Notes: generated by a model not told the origin, from the sequence alone. 64,000 nt of DNA from Solilutibacter tolerans (GCF_900155935.1 NZ_FTLW01000001.1:186001-250000), one strand, 5' to 3'; shown: positions 18,842-30,530, counted from the stretch's first letter. Made by a program: numbers and translations.

Positions 18842-19238
18842 CCCCGTCTACGCCCCACGTGAAGCACGTATTTGGGAAATCGTCTTCCCCGACCACACCA
18901 ATCACCTGGGCACCCTGTTTGGAGGGCAGGCCCTGGCTTGGATGGACAAGGCGGCGTTTATCGCCGCCACGCGATTTGCCCGCAGCACGGTGGTCACGGC
19001 GCGCTCGGAGCAGGTTGATTTTCACGTACCGGTGCGCCAAGGCCAGTTGGTGGAATTGGTCGCACGCGTGAATGAGGTCGGCCGCAGTTCAATGCAGATT
19101 GATGTCGAACTGCACACGGAGGACGCGCTCGCCGGGACGCGTCGACTGTGCACGCGTGGCCGCTTCACCATGATCGCGCTGAACCGGGCGGGCAAGCCAA
19201 CCGAGGTCGCGCTGCCTTCGTGCAAGGTTCTGGAATAA
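18831..19238 (+). CDS. Acyl-CoA thioesterase, hotdog fold (YciA-like)
   Basis: A 135-aa single hotdog domain with the BFIT/BACH/YciA signature HLGTLFGGQALAWMD near residue 22 and a helix rich in Ala after it. The family hydrolyses acyl-CoAs to free acid and CoA. ATG 18831 is chosen over upstream in-frame starts because it opens directly on the conserved N-terminal strand; it overlaps nrdB by 11 bases. It is therefore probably cotranscribed with nrdAB and under the same riboswitch, an odd partner for nucleotide reduction. Confidence 0.88.
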   Translation: MSFDPVYAPREARIWEIVFPDHTNHLGTLFGGQALAWMDKAAFIAATRFARSTVVTARSEQVDFHVPVRQGQLVELVARVNEVGRSSMQIDVELHTEDALAGTRRLCTRGRFTMIALNRAGKPTEVALPSCKVLE

Positions 19239-19283
19239 TGCGATGACCTGAACCAGATAGCCGAAAGGCAAGCGGACATCACG

Positions 19284-20918
19284 ATGACGAATCTGCGAAT
19301 CGCCATGGCCCAGTTCGATTTCCCGGTGGGCGATATCGTCGGCAATCGGACGCGCATGGCAGAGATGATTGCTGTGGCGCGCGACGAGCACGGTGCCGAT
19401 GTGGTGATGTTCCCCGAGCTAGCGCTTTCCGGTTATCCGCCCGAAGACCTGTTGTATCGCCCCTCGTTTTTACGCGAATGCGAAATGGCGATGGATGAGT
19501 TGGCCAAGACCGTCGAAGGCATCGTGGCGGTGGTGGGTTGGCCGCAGGCGGCAGGGAGCGTGGTCTACAACGCGGCGAGTGTGTTGCGCGAAGGCCGTAT
19601 CGCGTCGACCTATCGCAAGCGCGAGCTGCCCAATTACGCCGTGTTCGACGAGCGGCGTTATTTCGATGTCGATCCGGATCGTGAGGATTGCGTGTTCGAG
19701 GTCAAGGGCGTGCAGGTGGGGCTGGTGATCTGCGAAGACCTGTGGTTTGCCGAGCCCGTCGCGTCCACTGTGGCAGCGGGTGCGGAGTTGGTGTTGGTGC
19801 CGAATGCATCGCCTTTCGAGCGCGACAAGCACGCGCAACGTGATGCGTTGTTGGCGCAACGCACTGGCGAAACCGGCGTCGGGATTGCCTATCTCAATCT
19901 TGTTGGCGGGCAGGATGCCTTGGTGTTTGATGGCGCATCGGTGGTCTGTGATGCGGATGGCAAGGCTTCGCCTGCCGCCGCCGCGTTTACCGACCAATGG
20001 CTGGTCGTCGATTACGACGCGACATCACGCAAGTTCACTCCCGTGCAATGGATGGACGATGGTGATGAATCGCGCGATGCGCTCGCCTGGCGCGCCGTCG
20101 TGCGGGGGATTCGCGACTACTGCGGCAAAAACGGCTTCAAGAAGGTGTGGCTGGGATTGTCGGGTGGCATCGATTCTTCGATGGTGATGGCGCTGGCGGT
20201 GGATGCGCTGGGTGCGGATAACGTCACTGCGGTGCGCATGCCTTCGCGCTACACAGCCGACCTTTCCAATGATCTTGCGCAGCAGCAATGCGATGCGCTG
20301 GGCGTGAAGTTGATGGCACTGCCGATTGAAAAGCCGTTCCAGGCTTATCTGGATACATTGCAGGAGACCTTCGCCGGTACTGATGTCGACACGACGGAAG
20401 AGAACCTGCAGTCGCGTATTCGTGGTGCGATGCTGATGGCCTTGTCCAACAAATTCGGCGGCCTGTTGCTGACCACTGGCAACAAGAGCGAGTACGCAGT
20501 GGGGTACGCGACCATCTATGGCGATATGTGCGGCGGATATGCTCCGATCAAGGACCTGTACAAGACCGAGGTGTTTGCGTTGTCCCGCTGGCGCAATACC
20601 GTCGGTGGCGCGGAAGTGATCCCGAACGCGGTAATCGAGCGTCCGCCGAGCGCCGAGTTGCGCGACAACCAGAAGGATCAGGATTCGTTGCCGCCTTATG
20701 ACGTCTTGGATGCCATTTTGCTGCGTTACGTTGATCAGGAGCAGTCGCGCGATGAGATAGTTGCGGCCGGGTTTGATTCGGTGACGGTCGATAAAGTTGT
20801 CCGATTGGTCCGGATTGGCGAATGGAAGCGTCATCAATCAGCGCCGGGGCCCAAGGTGTCACGACGTGCCTTCGGGCGAGAGCGTCGCTATCCGATCACC
20901 AGTGGTTGGCGCGGCTGA
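19284..20918 (+). CDS. nadE: Glutamine-dependent NAD+ synthetase
   Basis: NadE amidates nicotinic acid adenine dinucleotide to NAD+. The N-terminal nitrilase domain supplies ammonia from glutamine with catalytic E45, K112 and C150 (VICEDLW). The C-terminal synthetase domain has the pyrophosphate-binding SGGIDSS at 293-299. 544 aa matches the two-domain bacterial form. It runs to a strong terminator shared with bamD on the other strand. Confidence 0.96.
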   Translation: MTNLRIAMAQFDFPVGDIVGNRTRMAEMIAVARDEHGADVVMFPELALSGYPPEDLLYRPSFLRECEMAMDELAKTVEGIVAVVGWPQAAGSVVYNAASVLREGRIASTYRKRELPNYAVFDERRYFDVDPDREDCVFEVKGVQVGLVICEDLWFAEPVASTVAAGAELVLVPNASPFERDKHAQRDALLAQRTGETGVGIAYLNLVGGQDALVFDGASVVCDADGKASPAAAAFTDQWLVVDYDATSRKFTPVQWMDDGDESRDALAWRAVVRGIRDYCGKNGFKKVWLGLSGGIDSSMVMALAVDALGADNVTAVRMPSRYTADLSNDLAQQQCDALGVKLMALPIEKPFQAYLDTLQETFAGTDVDTTEENLQSRIRGAMLMALSNKFGGLLLTTGNKSEYAVGYATIYGDMCGGYAPIKDLYKTEVFALSRWRNTVGGAEVIPNAVIERPPSAELRDNQKDQDSLPPYDVLDAILLRYVDQEQSRDEIVAAGFDSVTVDKVVRLVRIGEWKRHQSAPGPKVSRRAFGRERRYPITSGWRG

Positions 20919-20946
20919 GGCCCGTCCGGAGCTGCATCGACCCAAC

Positions 20947-20973
20947 AAAAAAGCCGCCCATTGGGCGGCTTTT
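20947..20973. terminator. Bidirectional terminator between nadE and bamD
   Basis: AAAAGCCGCCCA and TGGGCGGCTTTT form a perfect stem with A-runs on the left and T-runs on the right, so it can end transcription from both convergent genes. Confidence 0.88.
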
Positions 20974-20993
20974 CGATGGCGAAGTGAGCGAAG

Positions 20994-21869
20994 TTACTCG
21001 CCGGTTTCGCGCATCGGCACGCCTTCGCGGGCAAACGGATTGAGGCGATCGAAAATCGAAGGATCCTTCGGCCACCCCCCCGTCAGCCACGGGTGCGACG
21101 GGTCGTTCTGCATCAGCACGCGCTTGGCGTCTTCGGCCAGCGTAGTGTTGCCAAGGCGGGTGTAGGTCTCGGCCAGCACGGCGACGGCGTCGCTCTGGTA
21201 CTCGCTCTGCGGATAGGTCTCAAGGAGGTATTTGGCACGGTCGGCCGCGGCCACCCAGGCACCACGACGCAGGTAATACACCGAGGTGTTCAACTCCTGG
21301 CGTGCGAACTGGTTGCGCAAAAAGACCATGCGCTGGCGTGCATCGTCGACATAACGGCTGTTACCGAAGCGCTCGACCACGATGCCGAAATCGCTGTAGG
21401 CCTGCATCGGTGCGGCAAGGTCGCGGCTGGCCATGTCCAGCGAGAAGACGCGTTGCAGGAAGACCGTGTTGCGTGCCTGGTTGGATAGGCCGCGCAGGTA
21501 ATACATGTAAGGCACGTACTTGTGCGTGGGGTAGGTGCGCAGGAAGCGGTCGACGCTGGACACGGCCTCGTCGTTCTTGCCCGACTTGTACTGGGCGTAG
21601 GCCGTTTCCATTAACGCTTGCTCGGCATACACGCCGTACGGGTACTGGGCGATGAGGCGTTTGAACGTCTCTTCGGCGGTGCCGTAGTTGCCGCCCACCA
21701 TCTGCTTGTGGGCCTTTTCATACAAGACCTCGACCGGCTGGCCTTCGTTGTTGCCGTCTTTCTTGAACATCTTGCCCATGCGGGCACAGCCGCTGCCGGC
21801 CAAAGTGATGATCAACAGCAGGAGCGCGATGCGGGCGAACGGGTGACGCGCTTTGGGGCGTAAGGTCAT
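20994..21869 (-). CDS. bamD: Outer-membrane assembly lipoprotein BamD
   Basis: BamD is the essential TPR lipoprotein of the BAM complex that folds beta-barrel proteins into the outer membrane. A signal peptide ends in LAGSGC, a lipobox with an unusual Gly at -3. It is followed by five TPR-like repeats with TAEETF, YPYGVYAEQALME and PHAYYLRG-type motifs (here YMYYLRGL). ATG 21869 is used since upstream in-frame codons give no signal peptide. 291 aa. It diverges from rluD, a conserved neighbour pair in gammaproteobacteria. Confidence 0.95.
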   Translation of the reverse strand: MTLRPKARHPFARIALLLLIITLAGSGCARMGKMFKKDGNNEGQPVEVLYEKAHKQMVGGNYGTAEETFKRLIAQYPYGVYAEQALMETAYAQYKSGKNDEAVSSVDRFLRTYPTHKYVPYMYYLRGLSNQARNTVFLQRVFSLDMASRDLAAPMQAYSDFGIVVERFGNSRYVDDARQRMVFLRNQFARQELNTSVYYLRRGAWVAAADRAKYLLETYPQSEYQSDAVAVLAETYTRLGNTTLAEDAKRVLMQNDPSHPWLTGGWPKDPSIFDRLNPFAREGVPMRETGE

Positions 21870-21982
21870 GGGCTTGGCAGGGGAGGTGATGCGGAAGCGG
21901 TGATAATAGCCCAGTCGGCCAGGGCCTCGCCCGCGGAGCATGAATCCGGCGATAACGTCCGCCCACAGCAGCCTAGTTCCCC

Positions 21983-22969
21983 ATGACCCAGAAACCTAAA
22001 GATTCCAATGCTTTGCACGCCGTGGTGCCCGCCGAGGCCGCCGGCCGTCGGTTTGATGCGGTGTTGGCGGAGCTCTTCCCGGATTTCTCGCGCTCGCGCC
22101 TGGCGGGCTGGATCAAGTCGGGTGATGCCTTGCTGGACGGACAAGCGGTGCGCCCGCGTGATCCGGTACGCGGGGGTGAGTCGGTGAGCCTGGTCGCGGA
22201 ATTGGGCATCGAGACCGAAGCCTTGCCTCAGGACATTCCGCTGGATGTGTTGTACGAGGACGATGCCGTCTTCGTCATCAACAAACCGGCCGGCCTGGTG
22301 GTGCATCCCGGCGCGGGCAATCCCGATGGCACGCTGGTCAATGCGCTGCTCTATCGCGACCCTACGCTCAAGACCCTGGCGCGCGCCGGCATTGTCCATC
22401 GATTGGACAAGGACACCTCGGGCGTGATGGTGGTGGCGCGCACCTTGCCTGCGCAGACGAAATTGGTGGAGATGCTCTCGGATCGCGACGTCCATCGCCA
22501 GTATGTGGCAGTCGTCGCGGGGCCCATGGTTTCGGGCGGCACCGCGGATTTCGCCATCGACCGTCACCCGCGTGACCGCATCCGCATGGCTGTGCGCGAG
22601 GATGGCCGTGATGCTGTCACCCACTACCGCCTGCGGGAGCGCTTCCGTGCGCATACGGCGCTCGAATGCCGCCTAGAAACCGGGCGCACGCACCAGATTC
22701 GCGTGCACATGCAGCACATCAAGCACCCGATCATCGGCGACTCGCTCTATGGCGGCGCGCTCAAGTTGCCCAAGGGCGCGACCGAAGAGTTGGTCGATGG
22801 CTTGCGCGGCTTCAAGCGTCAAGCCCTGCATGCCGAAGTGCTGGAGTTTGCGCATCCCATCACTGGCGAGCCGGTACGCGCCGAAGCGCCGATCCCGCAA
22901 GACATGCAGACACTGATGAAGGTTCTGCGCGAAGACACCGCCGCGTTCAATGAAGCGCAGCGCCGATGA
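21983..22969 (+). CDS. rluD: 23S rRNA pseudouridine synthase RluD
   Basis: RluD isomerises uridines 1911/1915/1917 in helix 69 of 23S rRNA (E. coli numbering). An N-terminal S4 RNA-binding domain (about 18-75) precedes the RluA-type catalytic domain with the catalytic D142 in HRLDKDTSG and RTHQIRVH near the end. 328 aa. It is first of a coupled trio with pgeF and the DUF4166 gene. Confidence 0.96.
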   Translation: MTQKPKDSNALHAVVPAEAAGRRFDAVLAELFPDFSRSRLAGWIKSGDALLDGQAVRPRDPVRGGESVSLVAELGIETEALPQDIPLDVLYEDDAVFVINKPAGLVVHPGAGNPDGTLVNALLYRDPTLKTLARAGIVHRLDKDTSGVMVVARTLPAQTKLVEMLSDRDVHRQYVAVVAGPMVSGGTADFAIDRHPRDRIRMAVREDGRDAVTHYRLRERFRAHTALECRLETGRTHQIRVHMQHIKHPIIGDSLYGGALKLPKGATEELVDGLRGFKRQALHAEVLEFAHPITGEPVRAEAPIPQDMQTLMKVLREDTAAFNEAQRR

Positions 22970-23724
22970 GTCATACGCCGTGGATCGACGCGGATTGGCC
23001 CGCGCCGCCCGGTGTGCGGGCGATCACCACACGCCGCTTTGGCGCTGGCGTATCGCAGGCCCCATTCGACACATTCAACCTGGGGCTGCGCAGTGGGGAT
23101 GATGTCGATGCGGTGATGCACAACCGCGAGCAATTGATCGATGCCCTGGCGTTGCCGTCAAAGCCGCGTTGGTTGCAGCAGGTGCATGGGGTCGATGTGG
23201 CGAGGTTTGATGCCGCATCCCCATCCGACATCGAACCCCAGGCTGATGCCGCCGTTACCGATATGTCGGGTGAAGTGCTGGCCATCCTCACCGCCGATTG
23301 CCTGCCCGCCGTGTTCGCGGCGCGCGATGGCAGCGAGATCGCGGCAGCACACGCAGGTTGGCGTGGTTTGACCGCCGGCGTGCTTGAATCGACCGTGACC
23401 GCGATGCGAACCGCGCCGCAGGACCTCGTGGTGTGGTTGGGACCAGCGGCAGGCCCTAAGGCCTACGAGATCGGAGCAGAGGTGCGCGATGCTTTCGTTT
23501 CCGTCGATCGCAATGCGGCATCCGCCTTCGTCGAAACTCGTCCAGGGCACTGGAAGGTGGACTTGTATGCACTGGCGAGGCAACGGCTTGCTGGCGTGGG
23601 CATAGATTCCGCCCGCGTTTCTGGCGGCGACCGCTGCACCATCTCTGAGTCCGGTGATTTCTTTTCCCACCGCCGCGATGGACGCAGCGGGCGCATCGCT
23701 ACTTTGGTCTGGATGACCGCATGA
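22966..23724 (+). CDS. pgeF: Peptidoglycan editing factor PgeF (YfiH, laccase-domain)
   Basis: PgeF belongs to the cytoplasmic copper/purine-nucleoside type multicopper-oxidoreductase-like family; E. coli YfiH removes wrongly built L-Ser-containing muropeptide precursors. Conserved metal-site motifs are present: LQQVHG, TADCLP, HAGWRGL and the C-terminal RCTISE...FFSHRRDG...GR. 252 aa. Overlaps rluD by ATGA, the usual rluD-pgeF pairing. Confidence 0.94.
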   Translation: MSHTPWIDADWPAPPGVRAITTRRFGAGVSQAPFDTFNLGLRSGDDVDAVMHNREQLIDALALPSKPRWLQQVHGVDVARFDAASPSDIEPQADAAVTDMSGEVLAILTADCLPAVFAARDGSEIAAAHAGWRGLTAGVLESTVTAMRTAPQDLVVWLGPAAGPKAYEIGAEVRDAFVSVDRNAASAFVETRPGHWKVDLYALARQRLAGVGIDSARVSGGDRCTISESGDFFSHRRDGRSGRIATLVWMTA

Positions 23725-24269
23725 CCCCAACTTTGTTTCAGCGCCTGTTGGGCGCCGAGTTCTATCACCTCTCGCCGCAAGTCAAGGCTCTGCATTCGCA
23801 ATCGGGCCAGTTTGTCTGGCGTGGCCTCAGCACCATCGAGCGCGGCAACGGCCTGTTGGCGCGCTTAGCCTGCAGTGTTGCGCGCTTGCCACCTTCGATG
23901 CGCGAAGTTCCGGTCAGTGTCGCGTTCACCTGTGACAATGCTCGCGAGACCTGGCAACGCAGTTTCAACGGGGTGCCGATGTATTCGCGGCTAGCCTTAG
24001 ATGCGGGACGGTTGCATGAACGATTGGGCTTGATGTCGTTTCGTTTTCGTCTTTATCGCATCGGCGCTGATCTGCACTGGGTGGCAGAAGAGGCGAAATT
24101 TCTAGGGTTGATTCCGCTGCCTGCCTTTTGGTGCGAAGGTATGCGTTGCCGTGAATTCGCAAGCGACGGACGCTATTGCTTCATGGTAGAGGCGCGATTG
24201 CCCTGGTTTGGCCAGCTGATTCATTACCAAGGCTGGTTGATGCCCGATGATGGCAAGCCCGCCGATTAA
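23721..24269 (+). CDS. DUF4166 domain protein
   Basis: A 182-aa cytoplasmic protein with no signal peptide and no membrane helix. It matches the DUF4166 pattern: an N-terminal LLGxxFxxLxPxVxxLH, a central WQRSFNG and a C-terminal WFGxLIxYxGWL. The biochemical role is unknown. It overlaps pgeF by ATGA, so translation is likely coupled to it. No other function is claimed. Confidence 0.8.
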   Translation: MTPTLFQRLLGAEFYHLSPQVKALHSQSGQFVWRGLSTIERGNGLLARLACSVARLPPSMREVPVSVAFTCDNARETWQRSFNGVPMYSRLALDAGRLHERLGLMSFRFRLYRIGADLHWVAEEAKFLGLIPLPAFWCEGMRCREFASDGRYCFMVEARLPWFGQLIHYQGWLMPDDGKPAD

Positions 24270-24305
24270 GCCATCGGCCGTCATCAATGAATCCAGTGCG
24301 TTCAT

Positions 24306-24635
24306 TCAGTGCGCGACCGTCTTTGAGAACAGATTGATCACCAGCACGCCGGCCAGGATCAAGCTGATGCCAATGAGTGCAGGCAGGTCGAGCTTCTGGC
24401 CGAGAAATGTCAGGCCGATGGCCGCGATCAGCACGATGCCAGCACCAGCCCAGATGGCATAGGCGATACCGACCGGCACAGTTTTGAGGGTGAGCGAAAG
24501 AAAGTAGAACGCGGTGATGTAACTCACTATCGTGATCAACGAGGGCCAGAGCTTGGTGAAACCTTCGGATGCTTTCAGGAAGCTGGTGCCCAGAACTTCA
24601 CCGCCGATGGCGATGGCCAGATATAGCCAGTGCAT
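24306..24635 (-). CDS. Small multidrug resistance exporter, EmrE/Qac subtype
   Basis: A 109-aa SMR transporter with four membrane helices. The proton/substrate glutamate E13 lies in GGEVLGTSFLKASEGF. TKLWPS, GIAYAIWAGAGIV and GQKLDLPA closely follow EmrE rather than the guanidine-exporting Gdx (SugE) subtype. It should exchange protons for quaternary ammonium or similar cations. GGAG lies 6 bases upstream of the ATG. Two tandem hairpins precede it. Confidence 0.9.
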   Translation of the reverse strand: MHWLYLAIAIGGEVLGTSFLKASEGFTKLWPSLITIVSYITAFYFLSLTLKTVPVGIAYAIWAGAGIVLIAAIGLTFLGQKLDLPALIGISLILAGVLVINLFSKTVAH

Positions 24636-24646
24636 AGATCGCTCCA

Positions 24647-24685
24647 GTAGCCCAGAGGGTGTGGGCTACCCACGGATTCTCCGTG
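24647..24685 (-). promoter_or_regulatory. Tandem hairpins in the SMR exporter leader
   Basis: Minus strand, in order: CACGGA-GAA-TCCGTG (24685-24671), then GTAGCCCA-N7-TGGGCTAC (24669-24647), both perfect. The second ends 2 bases before the ribosome site, so it could control translation. Loops lack the ACGR of guanidine-II riboswitches. Confidence 0.4.
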
Positions 24686-24810
24686 TCCTGGTCACTTGAT
24701 TTCAATCGCCCGTGTGTGGGCAAAAAATCCGTCTTGCACATTGATTTAACCTGGCTTAGGCACCATCTCCTGTGCATCGCGGAATGCCGCCACATCATCG
24801 GAGATGCGCC

Positions 24811-27393
<2,583 letters not shown>

Positions 27394-27411
27394 AGGCGCA
27401 ATAAAACGATT

Positions 27412-27439
27412 GAAGAAGGGGCCGAAAGGCCCCTTCTTC
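27412..27439. terminator. Bidirectional terminator between clpB and yceH
   Basis: GAAGAAGGGGCC pairs with GGCCCCTTCTTC across a GAAA tetraloop, between the convergent stops of clpB and yceH. Confidence 0.85.
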
Positions 27440-27453
27440 ATATTGAATTCGTA

Positions 27454-28128
27454 TCAGCCGGTTGCAGATGGCTCATCTCGAATCAGATGTGCCAGTTTGG
27501 CTTCCAAAGCTTCGACTTTTGCTTCCAGCGCCGTCACGCGTTCGCGCATGCTGGGTGCGCTTTGTTCTGTTGAAGTTTCATACGCAGCCTCGTCGTCGCC
27601 ATCATCGATCACTTCACCCGGCACAAGTAGCTGGCGATAGCGATCTTCGCGCTGACCGGATTTGCGTGGCAGTACAGCGACCAGTGCTGGCTCTTTCTGC
27701 ATCAGACGCTCCAGCACATGGCCCACTTCTTCGACATTCTCGAACTTCGCCAAGCGCTCGCTGCGGCCGAAGAGTTCATGCACGGTTTGCGGCCCGCGCA
27801 GCATCAATAGAGACATCAACGCTGTCTGCGGGGGCGTCAGGCCGTAGACAATCTCAAAGCGATGCATGTAACGCTCCGATCGCGCGGTATGTTGTGAACG
27901 CACCATGCCGCGCACTTCGAGCTGGCGTAGTGCGTGATGTACGTTGCCCAGTTCCAGCGACATCACCGGGTCACGTGCAGTCTTCTGGTTACAGGCCATG
28001 ACGATGTTGTTTACCGTTAGCGGATAAACATCAGGCGTGGTTTTTTCTTTCTCGACCAGGCAACCGAGAATGCGGGCCTCGACCGGGGTCAGTAGCTGCA
28101 GGGCCTTGGGTTCGTTCGTTTCGCTCAT
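27454..28128 (-). CDS. yceH: YceH/DUF480 family winged-helix protein
   Basis: A 224-aa protein with two winged-helix domains: TPVEARILGCLVEKE near residue 14 and LTPPQTALMSLLMLRGPQT near residue 97 are family signatures. A C-terminal heptad region (about 195-215, ALEAKVEALEAKLAHL) should form a coiled coil. The molecular role of this family is not established; DNA binding is likely from the fold. Single gene facing clpB. Confidence 0.88.
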   Translation of the reverse strand: MSETNEPKALQLLTPVEARILGCLVEKEKTTPDVYPLTVNNIVMACNQKTARDPVMSLELGNVHHALRQLEVRGMVRSQHTARSERYMHRFEIVYGLTPPQTALMSLLMLRGPQTVHELFGRSERLAKFENVEEVGHVLERLMQKEPALVAVLPRKSGQREDRYRQLLVPGEVIDDGDDEAAYETSTEQSAPSMRERVTALEAKVEALEAKLAHLIRDEPSATG

Positions 28129-28253
28129 GGATCAGTCCTTTGCATCGTGTCGTGCGCAGTTTGGCATCGTCGGCTTGGGGGCGGGAAAGTGGCTGCCAAA
28201 TACGGCTTATTTCTGATCGGCATCACCGGCAGGCGAGTTTCGCAGACGTTCGG

Positions 28254-28262
28254 TGCTAGACT
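28254..28262 (+). promoter_or_regulatory. Extended -10 promoter before the btuB riboswitch
   Basis: TGC-TAGACT is an extended -10 ending 7 bases before the first conserved riboswitch base. No clear -35 is seen. Confidence 0.45.
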
Positions 28263-28267
28263 TGCGC

Positions 28268-28462
28268 CGCCTCAGGTGGCCACGATTGAGTGGCTGAAAC
28301 GGGAATCCGGTACGCGCGCTGCGTCATTCCGGAGCTGCCCCCGCAACGGTAGGCAGGCGGGCCCATCGGGCCTGGGTGCGGCATCACCACTGTGCATCTC
28401 GCATGGGAAGGGCTGCACCGGACGCATCGGCGTCTTCTGCGAGCCCGGAGACCGGCCAGAGG
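28268..28462 (+). ncRNA. Cobalamin (B12) riboswitch of the btuB-like gene
   Basis: Core motifs in order: CAGGTGGCC at about 28273, GGGAATCCGGT at 28301, CCGGAGCTGCCCCCGCAACGGTA at about 28330-28352, ATGGGAAGG at about 28403 and the B12 box AGCCCGGAGACCGGCC at 28442-28457. A stem CGGACG/CGTCCG (28488-28507) follows, with no T-tract. The family normally shuts off B12 import when AdoCbl is plentiful. Confidence 0.95.
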
Positions 28463-28593
28463 ATCAACCGGACATGCGGTGGGCATGCGGACGGTGGCGC
28501 GCGTCCGTGTCGATGCCGCTTCGTTCGCTGTCTCCTGCACGTCTTTCCCGAAGCCATATCCGCGCGGTAGGGCGCGGAAGCAGGAGTTACACG

Positions 28594-30474
28594 ATGTCAG
28601 CTCGCTCCATCCTCACCCAGGCCGCGCTCGCCGTGGCGATCTCGCACGCGTTCGCATCCATCGCCATCGCACAAGATGCGTCGGCCCAATCGCTCGACCG
28701 TGTCGTCGTCACCGGTACGCGCAGCGAGCGTGGCCCGGACACCTTGGCAGCACGCACCGTCATCGAACGCGAAGAGATCGAGCGCCTGCAGCCAGCATCA
28801 CTGCAAGATTTGTTGCGCGGACAAACCGGTCTTGCCATCTACAACCAGGGCGGTGCGGGCAAGGTCTCCGGCCTGTTCCTGCGTGGCACGAGCCCCGGTC
28901 AAGTGCTGGTCTTGGTCGATGGTGTCAAGATCGGTTCGCCAACCAACGGTATGGCGGCAGTGTGGGATATTCCGGTGTCGCAGATCGAGCGCGTTGAAAT
29001 CGTGCGCGGTCCGTTGTCGTCGCTGTACGGCTCGGAGGCTGTTGGCGGCGTCATCCAGATATTCACGCGCGGCGCCGGTGAGCCGGGCGTGCATCCTGAA
29101 TTTGGCGTGGCCATCGGTAGTGAGCACACCTACAAGGCCGATGCTGGCATACGTGGTCGCACCGCGCGTGGCTGGTATTCGGCGGGCGTTGCCCACGAAG
29201 AAATCCGTGGCTTCAATGCCTGCAATGGCGATCCGGTGACCTTCGCTGGTTGCGGCACCATAGAGCCGGATCGCGATGGCTATCGTAATGATTCCGTGCG
29301 CTTGGCTGGCGGCATCGATTTCAATCAGCAATGGCAGGCTGATGCACGCCTGCTTCGTGCTGAAGGCAAGAACGAGTTCGATGGCGGCTGGGCTAACGAA
29401 AACGAAAACGTCCAGCAGGTCGCTGGCGCGCATGTGCGATATGCGCCGAGCGAGACCTTTGCGCTGCATCTCAACGCCGGCCGCAATGATGATGATTCAC
29501 GCAGCATCGTGGGTAGCACCGGCATGCAGTCTGGTCGGATTACCACGCAACGTGATACCGCCAGCTTGCAGGCGGACATCGGCGGTGACACCAACCTCTT
29601 GAGCGTGGGCTTCGATTGGCAGCGCGATGAAGTGGAAGGCACGACCGTATTCGATGTTGATCACCGCATCAGCCGGGCGCTTTTTGGTCAGTGGCGTACG
29701 CAGTCCGGTAACCAGCATTTCCAGACCGGCCTGCGTCGCGAGGACAACAGCCAATTTGGCGGTGCGACCACCGGCAACGCGGCCTGGGGCTGGGATTTCA
29801 CCGAGGCACTGCGTCTGACGGCGTCCTACGGCACCGCCTTCCGCGCCCCGACCTTTAATGATTTGTATTACCCCGGTTTCAGCAATCCGAATCTGCGTCC
29901 GGAGCGTTCACGCAGCATCGAGCTCGGCGTCGAAGGCCGTCATGGCTGGGGCGAATGGTCGCTGCGTGGCTATCAGAACCGCTTGCGAGACCTCATCGTT
30001 TACAACCCCATGTTGACTTCGCCCAGCAGTCCTTACGGCATGCCCGACAACGTGCAGTTGGCGCGCGTGCGCGGCCTGGAAGCCATGTTGGGTCTTGATA
30101 TCGCGGGCTGGGATGTCAATGCGACCGCCAGCTTCATCGATCCGCGCAATGAAACGCCGGGTTCGCTCGACGGCAAGCAGCTCAATCGTCGCCCCAAGCG
30201 GATGGCGCGCATTGACGCGGATCGTGACTTCGGTCGCTACAGCCTGGGTGCCAGCGTGAACGGCAATAGCGCGCGTTTCGATGACCCGGCCAATCGCGTG
30301 CGCATGGGCGGCTATGCCACCACCGATCTGCGTGCAGGGCTGCGGATGAGCGATGCATGGCGTTTGCAGCTGATGGTTGCCAACGTATTCGACCGTCAGT
30401 ACGAAACCGCGCGTTGGTACAACCAGGCCGGTCGCACCTGGCTGCTGTCGCTGCGTTGGCAGCCGGGTCAATAA
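28594..30474 (+). CDS. btuB: TonB-dependent vitamin B12 receptor (BtuB-like)
   Basis: A 626-aa outer-membrane active transporter. A signal peptide ends near residue 26 (SIAIA-QDA), a TonB-box-like DRVVVTG follows, then a plug domain (LQDLLRGQTGL, FLRGTSPGQVLVLVDGVKIG, RGPLSSLYGSEAVGGVIQIF) and a 22-strand barrel ending in aromatic LSLRW. ATG 28594 has AGGAG 7 bases upstream; the frame is open much further up but that part is the riboswitch. Cobalamin as ligand is inferred mainly from the riboswitch and BtuB-like size. Confidence 0.92.
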   Translation: MSARSILTQAALAVAISHAFASIAIAQDASAQSLDRVVVTGTRSERGPDTLAARTVIEREEIERLQPASLQDLLRGQTGLAIYNQGGAGKVSGLFLRGTSPGQVLVLVDGVKIGSPTNGMAAVWDIPVSQIERVEIVRGPLSSLYGSEAVGGVIQIFTRGAGEPGVHPEFGVAIGSEHTYKADAGIRGRTARGWYSAGVAHEEIRGFNACNGDPVTFAGCGTIEPDRDGYRNDSVRLAGGIDFNQQWQADARLLRAEGKNEFDGGWANENENVQQVAGAHVRYAPSETFALHLNAGRNDDDSRSIVGSTGMQSGRITTQRDTASLQADIGGDTNLLSVGFDWQRDEVEGTTVFDVDHRISRALFGQWRTQSGNQHFQTGLRREDNSQFGGATTGNAAWGWDFTEALRLTASYGTAFRAPTFNDLYYPGFSNPNLRPERSRSIELGVEGRHGWGEWSLRGYQNRLRDLIVYNPMLTSPSSPYGMPDNVQLARVRGLEAMLGLDIAGWDVNATASFIDPRNETPGSLDGKQLNRRPKRMARIDADRDFGRYSLGASVNGNSARFDDPANRVRMGGYATTDLRAGLRMSDAWRLQLMVANVFDRQYETARWYNQAGRTWLLSLRWQPGQ

Positions 30475-30510
30475 AACCAGGGCAGTAAACCCACGGATGG
30501 AAGTGGGCGT

Positions 30511-30530
30511 GGGCGGCAGGGATGCCGCCC
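30511..30530 (+). terminator. Hairpin after btuB, possible terminator
   Basis: GGGCGGCA-GGGA-TGCCGCCC is a perfect 8-bp stem, 36 bases after the btuB stop, followed by CATTTACAAT. The T-run is weak. Confidence 0.5.

Noticed and set aside
24636-24690. Guanidine-II (mini-ykkC) riboswitch before the SMR gene
   Set aside because: Neither loop has ACGR and the transporter is EmrE-like rather than Gdx.
24690-24720. Sigma-32 heat-shock promoter for clpB
   Set aside because: CTTGAT is present but the CCCGTG behind it is only about 8 bases away; the spacing should be 13 to 15.
28147-28593. In-frame extension of btuB upstream of its signal peptide
   Set aside because: This part is the cobalamin riboswitch; the signal peptide and AGGAG fix the start at 28594.
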